A stretch of 64,000 bases of DNA from Pseudomonadota bacterium (GCA_023442945.1 JAEZWW010000042.1:68564-132563); one strand, 5' to 3'; shown: positions 33,858 through 44,515, counted from the stretch's first letter. The notes: generated by a model not told the origin, from the sequence alone. Made by a program: numbers and translations.

Positions 33858-34421
33858 TCAAGCCAGGGGAAGGCGCGCCGTCCAGCCGGCGCGCGCGTGG
33901 AAGTCGGGCACGCCCTGCGGGTGCGCCAGCGCCCAGTAGCTCAGGCTGCCGTGGGTGCCTTCGATCACCGCGCTCAGGCCCAGCAGCGCGGGCGCGTCGC
34001 TGGGCAGCGCGGCCAGGGCGCTGCGCGGCACGGTGGCGGTCAGGGTCAGCGTGTGCGCGCTGCGCTCGGTGGCGATCTGCGGTGTGCCGGCGGGCGAGGC
34101 CGCGGCGCGCACGCGTTCAGCGTCAAAGGCGTAGCAGGCCCAGTCGCCCGAGGGCGAGAAGTTGCATTCGACGTACGCCGTGCCGGTGGCGGCGCCGATG
34201 AAGGCTTCCAGGCAGCTGTGGCGCCACAGGCCATCGGTCGCGGTGGGCGCGGGCGAGGGCGCGGGCAGGCGCAAATCGGCGATGGCGCCGCGCAGTTCAT
34301 AGCGCAGTGCCAGCGCGCCGGAAGGTAGCCAGCGCAGATCCACCCACAGGCTGTCCAGCGCGGGGCAGGGCGTCGTGGGGTGGGGCTGCAGGCGCAGGCG
34401 GGCGTAGGCGGGTGCGGGCAT
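33858..34421 (-). CDS. DOMON-like domain protein
   Basis: The 187-residue protein is predicted all-beta, with VDLRWLPSGALALRYELRG, LWRHSCLEAFIGA, YVECNFSPSGDWACYAFD and a final GVPDFHARAGW. This matches the bacterial single-domain DOMON-like family, thought to bind sugars or haem. It lies 31 bp upstream of the DUF1343 gene and is probably co-transcribed, which hints at carbohydrate handling. Function is unproven. Confidence 0.82.
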   Translation of the reverse strand: MPAPAYARLRLQPHPTTPCPALDSLWVDLRWLPSGALALRYELRGAIADLRLPAPSPAPTATDGLWRHSCLEAFIGAATGTAYVECNFSPSGDWACYAFDAERVRAAASPAGTPQIATERSAHTLTLTATVPRSALAALPSDAPALLGLSAVIEGTHGSLSYWALAHPQGVPDFHARAGWTARLPLA

Positions 34422-34460
34422 GTCGGGCGCTATTGTCTCAGCGTGGCGAAGACTGGCGAT

Positions 34461-34528
34461 TTGCTATGCAATCGGTAGCTGCCTGCGCAAGTGGTTGTAG
34501 GGCGCAGGGCGACTTTCGGGTGAAATTC
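34461..34528 (+). repeat. repeat A copy 8
   Basis: It reads GCAATCGGTAGCTGCCTGCG, then CAAGTGGTTGTAGGGCGCAGG. It lies in the divergent gap between the DOMON-like gene and the olsB-like gene, upstream of the candidate Pho boxes. Confidence 0.78.
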
Positions 34529-34588
34529 GCCCAGGGAGGACCCCAGAAGCGCCTGGCGCTGCGGGCGATGGGCTGTGGTGCTGGCGCG

Positions 34589-34628
34589 ATGTCACCAATC
34601 CTTCATTGAAACGACACGGACCCGTCAC
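34589..34628 (+). promoter_or_regulatory. candidate tandem Pho boxes (PhoB sites)
   Basis: Four 7-mers at an exact 11-bp step (34589 ATGTCAC, 34600 CCTTCAT, 34611 ACGACAC, 34622 CCGTCAC) resemble the CTGTCAT half-site of PhoB binding sites, which also repeat every 11 bp. Three match 5 of 7 positions, the third only 3. They lie 55-94 bp before the start of the olsB-like gene. Confidence 0.42.
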
Positions 34629-34682
34629 CCGCGGCACGCACCATTGCCCGAAGGAAGCGGACACACGACGAGGATTGGCCCC

Positions 34683-35534
34683 ATGAAAGAACTGCCCACG
34701 CCCACCTTTGCGTTGTCGCAGCTGAGCCCACCGGTTCAGCTGCCACGGGGGTCACTTCATCCACGCGGCAGCGACACGCCTTCTGGCCGGGGTGCGGCGG
34801 GCCTCGGAAGCGACATCCAGGTTACCTGGGCCCGCCACCAGGACGAAGTGAGGGCCGCGCAGCGCCTGCGCTACCAGGTCTTTGCCGGTGAAATGGGTGC
34901 GCGCCTGACGACCACGGTCCCCGGCCACGACGTCGACCTGTTCGACGATTACTGCGAACACCTGCTGGTGCGCGACGAGACCAGCGGCGAGGTCATCGGC
35001 ACCTACCGCGTGCTGACCCCGGCGCAGGCGCGCCGCGTGGGGGGCACCTACAGCGACACCGAATTCGATTTGACCCGCCTGCGCGCCCTGCGTGGCCGCA
35101 TGCTGGAGCTGGGCCGCAGCTGCGTGCACGCCGAGCACCGCCACGGCGGCGTGATCATGGCGCTGTGGACGGCGCTGGGCGAATTCATGGTGCGCAACGG
35201 CCTGGACACGATGATCGGCTGCGCCAGCATCCCGATGCTGCACAACGGCATCGTCAGCGGCGACGTGGCATCCAGCATCTGGCGCCAGGTCAGCCAAAAG
35301 CACATGGCGCCGATCGAATTCCACGTGCGCCCGCGCCTGGCGTTGCCGGTCGACCAACTGAACGACCAGCTGGCCGTGGAGCCGCCCGCGCTGATCAAAG
35401 GCTACCTGCGCATGGGCTCGAAAGTGCTGGGCCCACCGGCCTGGGACCCGGACTTCAATTCGGCCGACCTGCCGATGTTGATGCGCCTGGGCGACCTGCC
35501 GGCGCGTTACCGCAAGCATTTCTTGGGGCAGTGA
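34683..35534 (+). CDS. OlsB-type N-acyltransferase (ornithine lipid synthesis), GNAT fold
   Basis: The 283-residue protein starts at ATG 34683 after GAGG. The OlsB/hemolysin-like domain is complete: VRAAQRLRYQVFAGEMG, HDVDLFDDYCEHLLVRDE, VIGTYRVLTP, RMLELGRSCVHAEHRHGG and MIGCASIPMLHNG. OlsB transfers a 3-hydroxyacyl chain from ACP to ornithine, the first step of ornithine lipid synthesis, a phosphorus-free membrane lipid. The second acyltransferase OlsA is not nearby. It leads a + strand series with plcP-like, glycosyltransferase, ppk1 and sixA genes. Confidence 0.83.
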   Translation: MKELPTPTFALSQLSPPVQLPRGSLHPRGSDTPSGRGAAGLGSDIQVTWARHQDEVRAAQRLRYQVFAGEMGARLTTTVPGHDVDLFDDYCEHLLVRDETSGEVIGTYRVLTPAQARRVGGTYSDTEFDLTRLRALRGRMLELGRSCVHAEHRHGGVIMALWTALGEFMVRNGLDTMIGCASIPMLHNGIVSGDVASSIWRQVSQKHMAPIEFHVRPRLALPVDQLNDQLAVEPPALIKGYLRMGSKVLGPPAWDPDFNSADLPMLMRLGDLPARYRKHFLGQ

Positions 35535-35544
35535 TTGGGACACC

Positions 35545-35760
35545 CCCCTGAGCCGCAGATGCGGCTTCCCCCCTCTCTCTTCGCGCCGCGCGCTGCGGGA
35601 GGGGGGACAACGCCGGTGCTCGGCGCAGGTCCGAAAACGGCGTTCGCTGAGACGGCCTGCTCCGCGGCCTTTCGATCGGTGGCGTCAGCGGGCTGGCTGG
35701 GGCGGGTTGGTACGCAAGACCTGCGGGAAGACGGGCTGGCGCCGGGAAGCGGGGGCGGAG
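35545..35760. repeat. GC-rich intergenic repeat C
   Basis: The 246-bp gap between the olsB-like and plcP-like genes is filled by a composite of hairpins: CCGCagatGCGG, then a CCCCCCTCTC tract facing GGGAGGGGGG, then a tail with AACGGCGTTCGCTGAGACGG. I recall similar elements of this build in Comamonadaceae intergenic regions. The plcP-like frame is open through it, but I do not count it as coding. Confidence 0.6.
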
Positions 35761-35780
35761 GCCCTGAGCCCGATGCCGAC

Positions 35781-36569
35781 ATGGCGCGCGACCGGCCCCG
35801 GTTCCGCGCCATTTTCATATCCGACATCCACCTGGGTACGCCGGGCTGCCAGGCGGGGCCGTTGCTGGAGTTCTTGCGCGAGCACCAGGCCGAGTCGCTG
35901 TATTTGATCGGCGACATCATCGATGGCTGGCAGCTGCGCCGCCGCTGGTACTGGCCGCAGGCGCACAACGACGTGGTGCAAAAACTCTTGCGCCAGGCGC
36001 GCAAGGGCAGCCGCGTGGTGTTCGTGCCGGGCAACCACGACGAATTCGCGCGCGGCTTTGTGGGCAACAACTTCGGCGGGATCGAGGTGGTGGAGGACGC
36101 CGTGCACACCACCGCAGACGGTCGGCGCTTGTGGATCACCCATGGCGACTACTTTGACGGCGTGATCCAGTGCGCCAAGTGGCTGGCCTATGTGGGCGAC
36201 CACGCGTACGAATTCGTGCTCAAGCTCAACCGCCACGTCAACAGCCTGCGTGCGCGCATGGGCCTGCCGTACTGGTCGCTGTCGGCTTACCTGAAGCACA
36301 AGGTCAAGAAGGCCGTGAACTACGTCAGCGATTTTGAAAGCGCGGTGGCGGCGGAAGCGCGCCGCCGTGGCCACCACGGCGTGGTGTGCGGGCACATCCA
36401 CCACGCCGAGATCCGCGAGATCGACGGCACGCTGTACTGCAACGACGGTGACTGGGTGGAAAGCCGCAGTGCCCTGGTCGAACACCACGACGGGCGCCTG
36501 GAGCTGCTGTACTGGCGCAGCGGCGAGGGCGCGATCGCCACGCGCTCGGTGGCAGGGGCCCAGGCATGA
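35781..36569 (+). CDS. PlcP-like calcineurin-family metallophosphoesterase
   Basis: From ATG 35781 the protein has 262 residues. Metal-site motifs are all present: SDIHLG (Asp15, His17), GDIIDGW (Asp45), GNHDE (Asn85, His86), HGDYFD (His121) and GHIHHA (His205, His207). Automated pipelines would call it UDP-2,3-diacylglucosamine hydrolase-like. The segments YWPQAHNDVVQKLLR, KVKKAVNYVSDFE and CNDGDWVES match what I recall of Sinorhizobium PlcP, a phospholipase C induced by phosphate starvation. It overlaps the glycosyltransferase gene by 4 bp, the pairing seen for plcP-agt. Substrate is inferred. Confidence 0.8.
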   Translation: MARDRPRFRAIFISDIHLGTPGCQAGPLLEFLREHQAESLYLIGDIIDGWQLRRRWYWPQAHNDVVQKLLRQARKGSRVVFVPGNHDEFARGFVGNNFGGIEVVEDAVHTTADGRRLWITHGDYFDGVIQCAKWLAYVGDHAYEFVLKLNRHVNSLRARMGLPYWSLSAYLKHKVKKAVNYVSDFESAVAAEARRRGHHGVVCGHIHHAEIREIDGTLYCNDGDWVESRSALVEHHDGRLELLYWRSGEGAIATRSVAGAQA

Positions 36570-37618
36570 AGCTCGCGCTGGTCACCGACGCCTGGGCGCC
36601 GCAGGTCAATGGCGTGGTCACCACCCTGCTTGAACTGGTCGCCGCGCTGCAGGCGCGTGGCGACGAGGTGGAGGTGATTCACCCCTACCTGTTTCGCACG
36701 CGGCCGTGTCCGGGCTACGCCGGGATCGATCTGGCGATCAGCCCGGGCCGTGAACTGGGGGCGATGCTCGATCGGCTTCAGCCGGACGCGGTGCACATCG
36801 CGACCGAAGGCCCGTTGGGCTGGGCCGCGCGTCGGCACTGCCTGCGCCGGGACTGGGCTTTCACCACCGCCTTTCACACCAAGTTCCCCGAGATCCTGAA
36901 GGCCGCCGCGCACGTGCCGCTCAGCTGGGGCTATGCGCTGTTCCGCCACTTTCATCGCCCGTCGTCGGGCGTGATGGTGCCGACCAGCGGCGTCGCCGAC
37001 ATGCTGGCCGAGCGCGGCTTCGCCAACCTGCGGCGCTGGACGCATGGCGTGGACACGCGCTTGTTCGTCTACAGCGCGCAGCCGCTGGTGACCGCACCGC
37101 TGGGCGAGCTGCCACGCCCGGTGCAGCTGTTTGTCGGGCGGGTGTCCTACGAGAAGAACATCGAGGCCTTCCTGGCGCTGGACACCCCGGGCACCAAGGT
37201 GGTGTGCGGCGTCGGGCCCGTGGAGCAAAAGCTGCGCGCGCGCCACCCGCAGGTGCGCTGGCTGGGCGTGCTGCCGCGCGATGAGCTGGCGCGCGTGTAC
37301 GCCAGCGCGGACGTGTTCGTCTTCCCCAGCCGGGCCGACACGTTCGGCCTGGTCATGCTGGAAGCCATGGCCACCGGCACGCCGGTGGCGGCGTACCCGG
37401 TCGATGGCCCGTGCGAAGTGCTGCACGCGGCCGCCAACCAACCGGTCGGCGGTGCCATGCACGAAGACTTGGCGCAGGCGGTGCGGTTGGCGCTGGGCGT
37501 GCAGCGCAGTGCCGCGCGGGCGCACGCTGAGCGTTTTGGGTGGGGCCCAGCGGCCGACCAATTTCGCGATTTTCTGGTGCCCGTCAGCAGCCCGGCGCAG
37601 CTGCCCGCGATTGGCTGA
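36566..37618 (+). CDS. GT4 glycosyltransferase, Agt/MgtA-like
   Basis: The 350-residue GT-B enzyme has LVTDAWAPQVNGVVTTLLEL at the N terminus, AFHTKFPEI, RWTHGVDTRLF, FVGRVSYEKNIEAFLAL, and the donor-binding EX7E-type region FPSRADTFGLVMLEAMATGTP. Relatives transfer mannose, glucose or glucuronate, including to diacylglycerol (Agt). The 4-bp overlap with the PlcP-like gene suggests it uses the diacylglycerol released by that enzyme to make a phosphorus-free glycolipid. The sugar donor is unknown. Confidence 0.85.
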   Translation: MKLALVTDAWAPQVNGVVTTLLELVAALQARGDEVEVIHPYLFRTRPCPGYAGIDLAISPGRELGAMLDRLQPDAVHIATEGPLGWAARRHCLRRDWAFTTAFHTKFPEILKAAAHVPLSWGYALFRHFHRPSSGVMVPTSGVADMLAERGFANLRRWTHGVDTRLFVYSAQPLVTAPLGELPRPVQLFVGRVSYEKNIEAFLALDTPGTKVVCGVGPVEQKLRARHPQVRWLGVLPRDELARVYASADVFVFPSRADTFGLVMLEAMATGTPVAAYPVDGPCEVLHAAANQPVGGAMHEDLAQAVRLALGVQRSAARAHAERFGWGPAADQFRDFLVPVSSPAQLPAIG

Positions 37619-37667
37619 ATGGGTGCATTGAGGTAAGCTGGCGTGCTCACACTTTTGAAGTGCCGAA

Positions 37668-39749
37668 ATGCCGCCCCGCCTTCCTTTGCAGCCACCTACC
37701 CTAGAAAAATACCCCCTCCAGGACCGCGATGCCAGCATCCTGGCGTTCAACCACCGCGTGATGCATTGGGCCGAACGGCCCGACGTGCCGCTGCTGGAGC
37801 GGCTGCGCTACCTGTGCATCGTTTCGTCCAACCTGGATGAGTTTTTCGAGGTGCGCGCCGACCCCCACATGGCCGCCTGGCGCACCGGGGCTGAAACCAA
37901 CGGGCGCATGCGCCCCACACTGGCCGATGCGCACGCGCTGGTGGCGCGCCAGTACCAGATCTTCAACGAAGCGCTGCTGCCGGCAATGGGCGCGCAAGGC
38001 ATGCGCATCGTGTCGCACTTGGACCGCACCGAGGCGCAGCGCCACTGGGTGCGCGAGTTGTTCCTGCGCGAGGTCAAGCCGCTGCTGGTGCCCGTCGCGC
38101 TGGACCCGGCGCACCCTTTCCCGCAGGTGGCCAACAAGTCGCTGAACTTCATCGTCCAGCTCAAGGGCAAGGACGCGTTCGGCCGCGCCAACGAGATCGC
38201 CATCCTCAAGGTGCCGCGGGTGCTGCCGCGGGTGCTGCGCATGCCCGAACGCGTGAGCGGCGGCGAGACCTTGTTCGTCATGCTGTCCAGCGTGATCCGC
38301 GGCAACCTGGCCGACCTGTTTCCGGGGCGCGAGGTGGGGGCCTTTTCGCACTTTCGCGTCACGCGGCATTCGGACTTGTCGGTGGACGAGGACGAGGTCA
38401 AGAACCTGCGCACCGCCTTGCGCCAGGGCTTGCACCAGCGCCACTACGGCGAGGCGGTTCGGGTCGAGGTGTCTTCCGCTTGTTCGGACGAGCTGTCGGG
38501 CTTTCTGCTCAAGCAGTTTCACCTGCCGCCCGAGGCGCTGTTCCGCGTGCAGGGGCCGGTCAACCTGGTGCGTCTGCAGCAGCTGATCGAGCTGGCCGGT
38601 CGGCCCGATCTGCAGTTCGCGCCGTACGTGGCCAGCTACCCGGTACAACTGCGCAAGGGCCAGTCGGTGATGGCGCGCCTCAAGCAGGGCGACGTGCTCA
38701 GCCACCTGCCGTTCGAGAGCTTCGACGGCGTGATCGACTTCCTGCGCGAGGCGGTGCATGACCCGCAGGTGCTGGCCATCAAGCAGACCATCTACCGCAC
38801 CGGCAACGACAGCCGCATGATGGATTTGCTGATCGAGGCGCAGCGCCGCGGCAAGGAAGTCACCGCCGTGGTCGAGCTGAAAGCCCGCTTCGACGAAGAA
38901 GCCAATATCAACTGGGCCGAGCGCCTGGAGCAGGCTGGCGCGCAGGTGGTCTATGGCGTGGTGGGCCTGAAGACGCACGCCAAGATGCTGCTGATCACGC
39001 GGCGCGAAGGGCGCCAGCTGCGGCGCTACGGCCATTTGTCCACCGGCAACTACAACCCGCGCACGGCGGCGCTGTACACCGACATCAGCTACCTGACCGC
39101 CGACGCGCGCCTGACGGCCGACATGGACCAGCTGTTCGTCCACCTGGCCAGCCACAGCCGTCTGCCGCGCATGCAGCGCATGTTGCTGGCGCCGTTCACG
39201 CTGCACAAGCAGATGATCGCCAAGATCGACGCCGTGGCCTCGGCGGCGCGGCGCGGGCAGGGCGGTCGGCTGGTGGCCAAGATGAATGCGCTGACCGACC
39301 AGCCATTGATCGAGGCGCTGCTGCGCGCCGGCGACGCGGGCGCCAAGATCGACCTGATCGTGCGCGGCGCCTGCATGCTGCCCGGGCAGCTGACGCAGAA
39401 CGTCCGCGTGCGCAGCATCATTGGCCGCTTTCTGGAGCATTCGCGGGTGTTCTACTTCCGCGCCGGCGACAAGGAAGAGCTGTGGCTGTCCTCGGCCGAC
39501 TGGATGAACCGCAACATGTTGCGCCGGGTGGAAACCGCCTGGCCGGTCACCGACCCCGAATTGCGCCAGCGGATCGTGGACGAGTGCCTGGTGGCCTACC
39601 TGCACGACCAACGCGACGCGTGGGTCCAGGGCGCCGACGGGGCGTACCACAGCGTGGTGCCGCCCGGCCAGGCACCCGGCCCGTCCGCCCAGCAGGCGCT
39701 GATGGCCCGCTACGGCGCAGGCAATACCCAGGAGGCGGAATGGATCTGA
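37668..39749 (+). CDS. ppk1: polyphosphate kinase 1
   Basis: The 693-residue enzyme starts MPPRLPLQPPTLEKYPLQ. The N and head domains show DRDASILAFNHRV and SSNLDEFFEVRA; the first catalytic domain has YRTGNDSRMMDLLIEAQRRG and VVGLKTHAKM with the phosphohistidine His437; the second has LSTGNYNPRTAALYTD and WLSSADWMNRNM. It makes polyphosphate from ATP. It follows the glycosyltransferase gene by 49 bp and overlaps sixA by 10 bp. Confidence 0.97.
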   Translation: MPPRLPLQPPTLEKYPLQDRDASILAFNHRVMHWAERPDVPLLERLRYLCIVSSNLDEFFEVRADPHMAAWRTGAETNGRMRPTLADAHALVARQYQIFNEALLPAMGAQGMRIVSHLDRTEAQRHWVRELFLREVKPLLVPVALDPAHPFPQVANKSLNFIVQLKGKDAFGRANEIAILKVPRVLPRVLRMPERVSGGETLFVMLSSVIRGNLADLFPGREVGAFSHFRVTRHSDLSVDEDEVKNLRTALRQGLHQRHYGEAVRVEVSSACSDELSGFLLKQFHLPPEALFRVQGPVNLVRLQQLIELAGRPDLQFAPYVASYPVQLRKGQSVMARLKQGDVLSHLPFESFDGVIDFLREAVHDPQVLAIKQTIYRTGNDSRMMDLLIEAQRRGKEVTAVVELKARFDEEANINWAERLEQAGAQVVYGVVGLKTHAKMLLITRREGRQLRRYGHLSTGNYNPRTAALYTDISYLTADARLTADMDQLFVHLASHSRLPRMQRMLLAPFTLHKQMIAKIDAVASAARRGQGGRLVAKMNALTDQPLIEALLRAGDAGAKIDLIVRGACMLPGQLTQNVRVRSIIGRFLEHSRVFYFRAGDKEELWLSSADWMNRNMLRRVETAWPVTDPELRQRIVDECLVAYLHDQRDAWVQGADGAYHSVVPPGQAPGPSAQQALMARYGAGNTQEAEWI

Positions 39750-40201
39750 TCTTGTGGCGGCATGCCGAAGCCCAGGAGCCGGAAGGCGACATGACCGACT
39801 TGGAACGTCCACTGACCCGCCGCGGCGAAAAGCAGGCCGCGCGCATGGCGGCCTGGCTCGACCGGCAGTTGCCCGAGGGCACGCGCATCCTCAGCAGCTC
39901 CGCGCGCCGCACCGACGAAACCGTTCGGGCGCTGGGGCGGCGCTTCAAGTCGCTGGACGAGCTGCGCCCGGGCGCCAGCGCCCAGCAACTGCTGCAGTTG
40001 GCTGGCTGGCCGGTGGCCAAGGCACCGGTGCTGATCGTGGGGCACCAGCCCACGCTGGGCCAGGTCGCGGCGCAGCTGCTGGGTCTGCAGGACGGCGAAT
40101 GCCCGATCAAGAAGGGCGCCATTTGGTGGTTGCGATCGCGCGAGCGCGACGGCGAGGCGCAGACCGTGGTGGTCGCCGTCCTGACGGCCGAGTTGACCTG
40201 A
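39740..40201 (+). CDS. sixA: phosphohistidine phosphatase SixA
   Basis: The 153-residue histidine phosphatase starts MDLILWRHAEAQ at ATG 39740, inside the end of ppk1. Catalytic RHAE contains His8; the second His is in LIVGHQPTLGQVA, and LERPLTRRGEKQAARMA lies between. In E. coli SixA removes phosphate from histidine phosphocarriers. Its tight coupling with ppk1 suggests a link to polyphosphate or phosphate signalling. It ends the operon before an intrinsic terminator. Confidence 0.92.
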   Translation: MDLILWRHAEAQEPEGDMTDLERPLTRRGEKQAARMAAWLDRQLPEGTRILSSSARRTDETVRALGRRFKSLDELRPGASAQQLLQLAGWPVAKAPVLIVGHQPTLGQVAAQLLGLQDGECPIKKGAIWWLRSRERDGEAQTVVVAVLTAELT

Positions 40202-40231
40202 GCCACGGCAGGGCGATCAGCGGCGATTGCC

Positions 40232-40237
40232 TACAAT
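40232..40237 (+). promoter_or_regulatory. possible -10 element (TACAAT)
   Basis: TACAAT lies 31 bp after the sixA stop; the -35 region is poor (CAGGGC, 17 bp upstream). It would start a transcript that runs through the stem-loop and terminator at 40250-40323 towards the CHRD lipoprotein gene. Confidence 0.35.
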
Positions 40238-40249
40238 CGCCCGCCAGAC

Positions 40250-40284
40250 GGCTGGCTACGATCTGCTTTGCGGTGGCGCCAGCC
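40250..40284 (+). ncRNA. candidate structured leader or small RNA, first hairpin
   Basis: GGCTGGC (40250-40256) pairs with GCCAGCC (40278-40284). With the downstream terminator hairpin this would form a small RNA of about 80 nt or a leader of the CHRD gene. No known RNA family is recognised. Confidence 0.3.
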
Positions 40285-40298
40285 CCAAAACAAGAGGA

Positions 40299-40323
40299 AG
40301 CGAGCCCCACGCTCGCTGTTTTT
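40299..40323 (+). terminator. intrinsic terminator after sixA
   Basis: AGCGAGC and GCTCGCT form a perfect 7-bp stem with loop CCCAC, followed by GTTTTT. It should end the olsB-plcP-agt-ppk1-sixA transcript and lies 22 bp before the next start codon. Confidence 0.8.
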
Positions 40324-40344
40324 CCATTCGTTCGGGAGTTGCCC

Positions 40345-40998
40345 ATGTCCGCCTTCGCCTTGCCCTCGTCACGCTCCTCGCTGACCGTTCTGGCCGCCGC
40401 GATGTTGATCAGCGCCTGCGCGTCGGTGGACCTCGGCCCGACCTACAGCCCGCCGCCGGTGCGCATGCCGCAGTCACAGGCGCCGGCGCCTGCACCAGTG
40501 CCCCCCGTCGCTCAGCCCAGTGCTGTCCCCCCGGTGCAGACGCTGCCGCAGACGCTGCCGCCGATCGGCGCCAACCCCGCGCCGGGCATCCCCGGCACCG
40601 CCGTGCCGGCGCCGGCACCGATCGATCCGCGCGCCAACCTTGTGACGCTGACCACCCGGCTCGACCCGCTGAGCACGCTGCCGCCGGCGCGCAGCAACGC
40701 CACCGGCCAGCTCGATGCGATCTACGACGCCAACACGCGCCTGTTCCGCTGGAAGGCCTCGTGGTCGGGCCTGGCGGGCGCCATCACCGGCGCGCAGTTC
40801 CATGGCCCGGCGGACCAGGGGCAAAGCGGCCCCGCTACCCTGATCTGGCCGGGACCGTTCGGCGCCAGTTACGAAGGGCGCGCCACGCTCTCGCCGGAGC
40901 AGGCCGTTGACCTGATGGGCGGCCGCTGGTATTTGAACGTGCAGACCACCGCCAACCCGGCGGGCGAGCTGCGCGGGCAATTGCACGTGGTGCACTGA
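40345..40998 (+). CDS. CHRD-domain lipoprotein
   Basis: The 217-residue protein has a lipoprotein signal (SLTVLAAAMLISAC, Cys near residue 26) and a Pro/Ala/Gln-rich linker of about 80 residues. It ends in a CHRD domain with QLDAIYDANTRLFRWKASWS, GAQFHGPADQG, GRATLSPEQAVDLMGGRWYL and NPAGELRGQLHV. CHRD (chordin) domains are extracellular beta domains of unclear function in bacteria. It is followed by a second, shorter CHRD protein. Confidence 0.88.
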   Translation: MSAFALPSSRSSLTVLAAAMLISACASVDLGPTYSPPPVRMPQSQAPAPAPVPPVAQPSAVPPVQTLPQTLPPIGANPAPGIPGTAVPAPAPIDPRANLVTLTTRLDPLSTLPPARSNATGQLDAIYDANTRLFRWKASWSGLAGAITGAQFHGPADQGQSGPATLIWPGPFGASYEGRATLSPEQAVDLMGGRWYLNVQTTANPAGELRGQLHVVH

Positions 40999-41097
40999 CC
41001 TGCGTTCACTGCGGCCGCCTTGCGTCTTGGTATCGGCCTGTAAATTCACGGGGCCGATGGCCCTGGCAGCACCCCGACGGGTGCTAAGGTAGCGCCC

Positions 41098-41676
41098 ATG
41101 TTCGACACGGCTTCTTCCGCTCCTTCTCTTCCCGCTCCCGCTCCCGCGCCCGCTGGCGGCGCGGCGCCCGACGCCGGCTGGCGCCGCCGCCGTATTTGGC
41201 TTCCCCTGGGCACGCTCGCCTTGTTGGCCGCCTGTTCCAGCGCACCGCCGATGCGACCAGCGCCACCGGTGATCACCACGCCGCCGGCTCCGCCGCCCAC
41301 CCAGCGCGAGCCGGAACTGGCGGCGTTTCGCGCCGTCCTGTCCGGGCGCAGCGCGGTGCCGAGCACGGACAGCCCGGCGCAGGGCGAACTGGTCGCCGTG
41401 CTCAACCGCAAGACTGGCGTGCTGCAGTGGAAGCTGAATTTCTCCGGCCTCAGCGGCCCGGTGCGCGCTGGCAGCTTCCACAGCCCGGGGATGAGCGACG
41501 AGGTCGCCGCGCCCGTCGTGTCGCTGGGCCGCTCGGTGCTCAGCCCCTCTGAAGGGCGCGCCAAGCTCACGCCCAAGCAGCGCGCCGACCTGCTGAGTGG
41601 CCAGTGGTACGTCAACCTGCGCACCGCGCGCTACCCCGAAGGGGAAATCCGCGGCCAGATGATCGAGCAGCACTGA
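41098..41676 (+). CDS. CHRD-domain protein, probable lipoprotein
   Basis: The 192-residue protein has an Ala/Pro-rich N-terminal stretch, a basic RRRRIW cluster and a hydrophobic core ending ALLAACSS, so lipidation at Cys51 is possible despite the long n-region. The CHRD domain has GVLQWKLNFSGLSG, GSFHSPGMSD, GRAKLTPKQRADLLSGQWYV and YPEGEIRGQM. It is a paralogue of the preceding gene. A perfect hairpin (AGCACCC-CGAC-GGGTGCT) lies just upstream at 41070-41087. Confidence 0.85.
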   Translation: MFDTASSAPSLPAPAPAPAGGAAPDAGWRRRRIWLPLGTLALLAACSSAPPMRPAPPVITTPPAPPPTQREPELAAFRAVLSGRSAVPSTDSPAQGELVAVLNRKTGVLQWKLNFSGLSGPVRAGSFHSPGMSDEVAAPVVSLGRSVLSPSEGRAKLTPKQRADLLSGQWYVNLRTARYPEGEIRGQMIEQH

Positions 41677-41847
41677 GCGCACCCGTCCAGCGCCCGGCCG
41701 GCGCGCGTTCGTGGGGCCAAGCCCACGCCTTGTGGGCAGAAAACGCCGCCATTGCCTAAAATGGTGGTCTTTCCCTGCTTTGCTGAAGCGTCGATGCGCC
41801 CCTTCGACGCGCACGCAGTTGCCCGTCACGCTGCCGCAGGTCACCCC

Positions 41848-44373
<2,526 letters not shown>

Positions 44374-44385
44374 GCGTCAGGCGGC

Positions 44386-44455
44386 AAGGTTTCCAATCAA
44401 ATCCCGACGCAGCCCTAGATGAGTCTGCGCAAGCAGCTACACATTTGATAGTTTT
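44386..44455 (-). repeat. repeat A copy 10
   Basis: The + strand reads AGCCCTAGATGAGTCTGCGC, then AAGCAGCTACACATTTGATAG. It lies in the gap between the ygiQ-type and DODA-type genes. Confidence 0.75.
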
Positions 44456-44515
44456 CTCGTCGCACTTGCGTGAGGCTGCGCAACCCTGCAGCGCCCCCAC
44501 TGTGCCTGCCATCGC

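Noticed and set aside
35535..35780. N-terminal extension of the PlcP-like protein
   Set aside because: The open frame continues upstream but is made of repeat C sequence and low-complexity residues; the conserved domain begins right after ATG 35781.
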